Shown here: piece by piece, positions 13,425 through 15,437 of the stretch
Numbering within the stretch: position 1 is the first letter of the stretch
How the letters are laid out: each line of letters starts with the position of its first letter
NCBI GenBank assembly: GCA_905236295.1
Contig: CAJOQF010000313.1
Coordinates: forward strand, 1 to 15,437
Source: an uncultured Eubacterium sp.
GTDB taxonomy: Bacteria; Bacillota; Clostridia; Lachnospirales; Lachnospiraceae
Length of the DNA stretch: 15,437 nucleotides
Direction of reading: 5' to 3'
Notes under the pieces: model-generated
Told to the model about the DNA's origin: nothing
What the model saw: the letters and a program-made list of their open reading frames with translations, nothing else
Databases searched by the model: none
Program-made: the position numbers and the translations under genes

Positions 13425-15437
13425 ATGAAGAAAGACAACAGACTGATATCCATTACGCGCAGATATTCAAGGGTGCCGTTTTATCTGATGATCATCCCGT
13501 TCGCCCTGCTGATTCCTGCGTATATGGCTGATATAAAGGCTGGTGCCTGGATGACGCTTGCGGTCGGCTCGTATTTTGTGATACTGCTGACGCTTGTGCT
13601 CTCCAACAAAAAGAAGTTTCGTGACGCGATCACGGATTACGGCATCAATTACTCTCTCACCCAAAAGAGGATGATAGAGGGGTTTGATCTTCCTTTTGCG
13701 ATACTGGATGAGAATGGTAAGATTCTGTGGATGAACCGGGCTTTTTCCGGTCTGACAGGAAAGGAAAAAAGCTACCACAAATCCATAAACGGAATCATAC
13801 CGAGTGTCACCAAGGAGTGTCTGTTAAAGGCGGAGGGAGATATCACTCAGGATATCGTAATGGAGGAGAAATGTTATCGACTTCTTGTCCGCAGAGTCTA
13901 TATGCATGAGCCCGAGGAGGACGAAGATTATGTCTATGCCTCAAAGAATGAGGAAAAGGCTCATCCTGACGGGGAGTACATAAACGCACTCTGCCTGTTC
14001 GATGAGACAGAGCTTCAGCAGTACAGACAGAAAATCGATGAAGACAGGCTGGTATCGGCGTTGGTCTATGTTGACAACTATGACGACCTTATGCAGTCGA
14101 CAGAGGAGATAAAGCAGTCAATGCTCAATGCCCTGGTTGCAAGGCGTATAGTAAAATATTTCTCTGTTGCGGATGCAATAGTAAAGACCATAGATAAAGA
14201 TAAATACTATGTCATCTTTAAGCACAAGTTCTTAAATCAGCTTATAGAGGATAAGTTCAGCCTTCTCGAGGAGGTAAAAAACATAAAGATCGGAAATGAG
14301 ATCTCAGTTACGCTAAGTGTCGGAATCGGCGTAAACAAGGTCTCGTTTACACAAAACTATGAGTATGCGAGAATGGCGATGGATCTTGCGCTCGGACGAG
14401 GCGGAGACCAGGTTGTCATCAAGAATATGGACAAGATTTCATACTTCGGCAGTGCTACAGGGCAGGTGGAAAAACACACCAGAGTAAAAGCCAGAGTTAA
14501 GGCGCATGCGATAAAAGAGTTGATCCAGTCACATGAGAATATCCTTATTATGGGACACTCCATAAGTGATATTGACTGCTTTGGCGCAGCAATAGGTCTC
14601 TACTGTGCGGCCAGAGCGCTCGGAAAGACGGCACATATAGTGCTAAACAACCCTACGGCAACCTTAAAGCCGTTTGTTGAGCTGTTTACAACTGAAAAGG
14701 GTTATGCAGAGAACCTTTTTGTAGATAATGTTGACGCAATAGATATGGTTGGTGCACAGACTCTTCTTATGGTAGTAGATACAAACCGACCCAGCTATAC
14801 CGAGTGTGAGGAGCTCATCGGTATGGTCAAATCCATAGTTGTGATAGATCATCACAGACAGAGTAAGGACATTATAGACAAGGCGGTTCTTTCATATATC
14901 GAGAGCTACGCATCCTCAACCTGTGAGATGGTAGCAGAGGTATTGCAGTATATCGCTGACAACATAAAGCTTACCAGCTGGGAGGCTGACAGCATCTATG
15001 CCGGAATCCTCATAGATACCAACAACTTTATGACAAAGACCGGTGTGCGCACGTTTGAGGCAGCAGCCTATTTGAGAAGAAGCGGCGCAGAAGTTACAAG
15101 GGTCAGAAAGCTTCTGAGAAACGATATGACAGCATACAAGGTCAGAGCAGATGCGATAAGCTCCGCGGATGTATACAAAAAAGCCTTTGCAATTGCCGTC
15201 TGCCCGTCGGAGGGAGTGGCAAGTCCTACTACGATAGGAGCACAGGTCGCAAACGAGCTGTTGAATATTATCGGAATTAAGGCGTCCTTTGTGTTGACTT
15301 ATTTTAATGACAAAGTTTTCGTGAGCTCGCGTTCGATAGATGAAATCAATGTCCAGGTTATAATGGAAAGGCTCGGAGGCGGCGGACACATGAATGTTGC
15401 CGGTTGCCAGATCAAGGATGCGACGATAGAGGAGGCA
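13425..15437 (+). CDS. gdpP: Cyclic di-AMP phosphodiesterase GdpP (3' end outside window)
   Basis: GdpP (YybT) is a membrane enzyme that cleaves c-di-AMP to pApA and so sets potassium, osmotic and cell-wall responses. Translation from ATG 13425 stays open for 671 codons to the last base, so only a short C-terminal piece is missing. Visible are two membrane helices (about residues 18-60), a PAS-like domain (LPFAILDENGKILWMN, about 88-103), an acidic insert (about 162-186), a degenerate GGDEF domain ending RGGDQVVIK, the DHH domain with H378/D382/D384, D452, DHH at 475-477 and D531, and the DHHA1 end with GGGGHMNVAG. All main DHH metal ligands appear present. The segment that reads DTH in Bacillus and Staphylococcus homologues, as I recall them, reads DTN here (452-454). 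TGGAGG at 13414-13419 supports the start. Its place after rpsR fits the usual Firmicute order, with rplI and the replicative helicase gene expected next. Confidence 0.94.
   Translation, partial: MKKDNRLISITRRYSRVPFYLMIIPFALLIPAYMADIKAGAWMTLAVGSYFVILLTLVLSNKKKFRDAITDYGINYSLTQKRMIEGFDLPFAILDENGKILWMNRAFSGLTGKEKSYHKSINGIIPSVTKECLLKAEGDITQDIVMEEKCYRLLVRRVYMHEPEEDEDYVYASKNEEKAHPDGEYINALCLFDETELQQYRQKIDEDRLVSALVYVDNYDDLMQSTEEIKQSMLNALVARRIVKYFSVADAIVKTIDKDKYYVIFKHKFLNQLIEDKFSLLEEVKNIKIGNEISVTLSVGIGVNKVSFTQNYEYARMAMDLALGRGGDQVVIKNMDKISYFGSATGQVEKHTRVKARVKAHAIKELIQSHENILIMGHSISDIDCFGAAIGLYCAARALGKTAHIVLNNPTATLKPFVELFTTEKGYAENLFVDNVDAIDMVGAQTLLMVVDTNRPSYTECEELIGMVKSIVVIDHHRQSKDIIDKAVLSYIESYASSTCEMVAEVLQYIADNIKLTSWEADSIYAGILIDTNNFMTKTGVRTFEAAAYLRRSGAEVTRVRKLLRNDMTAYKVRADAISSADVYKKAFAIAVCPSEGVASPTTIGAQVANELLNIIGIKASFVLTYFNDKVFVSSRSIDEINVQVIMERLGGGGHMNVAGCQIKDATIEEA

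Noticed and set aside
14916..15389. Reverse open frame of 157 codons near the window end
   Set aside because: It is antisense to the DHH/DHHA1 part of gdpP, whose motifs are unmistakable on the + strand.
1..15437. Mobile elements, CRISPR arrays, tRNA or rRNA genes
   Set aside because: No transposase, integrase, regularly spaced repeat or recognisable RNA gene was seen on either strand.

Overview
The window looks like a chromosomal segment of a low-to-mid GC Firmicute of the class Clostridia, most likely Lachnospiraceae. That placement is inference. It rests on the gene order holB-ricT-yabB-rsmI and rpsF-ssb-rpsR-gdpP, strong AGGAGG-type ribosome binding sites, sigma-A style promoters, and a polytopic signalling repertoire built on c-di-GMP, c-di-AMP and a hybrid kinase. 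I see no insertion sequence, phage gene, CRISPR array, tRNA or rRNA.

Region 1 (1-3105) is a tight housekeeping operon on the + strand: the end of holB (clamp loader delta'), ricT/yaaT (Fe-S partner of RNase Y, here with a long basic Asn/Arg tail), a yabB-type tRNA adenine methyltransferase, and rsmI (16S rRNA 2'-O-methyltransferase). Overlaps of 4 and 8 bases imply translational coupling. It ends in a hairpin that also contains the stop codon of the convergent regulator gene.

Region 2 (3096-9260) is the accessory signalling part and the most interesting stretch. A FabT-like MarR regulator (- strand) diverges from a two-gene operon. The first gene is a membrane HD-GYP protein whose HD motif reads HN and whose outer domain resembles a carbohydrate-binding beta-sandwich. 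The second is a 1384-residue hybrid histidine kinase with an S-component-like membrane domain, an internal signal-peptide-like helix, 14 Reg_prop repeats (two seven-bladed propellers), a Y_Y_Y-like domain, HisKA, HATPase and a receiver domain. A perfect TTTTGA-TAT-TCAAAA palindrome, the form expected of a FabT box, lies in the leader of this operon although no fatty-acid genes are nearby. I infer a cell-surface sensing module, possibly for glycans, that may be tied to membrane lipid state.

Region 3 (9229-11300) holds a bidirectional terminator and a monocistronic chemoreceptor gene (- strand) with its own promoter. Region 4 (11262-12063) is a Sir2 deacetylase gene with a good promoter. Region 5 (12075-13311) is the rpsF-ssb-rpsR operon with a strong promoter, a structured leader that may bind S6:S18, an intergenic hairpin and a strong terminator. 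Region 6 (13346-15437) begins gdpP, the c-di-AMP phosphodiesterase, which runs off the window end after 671 codons.
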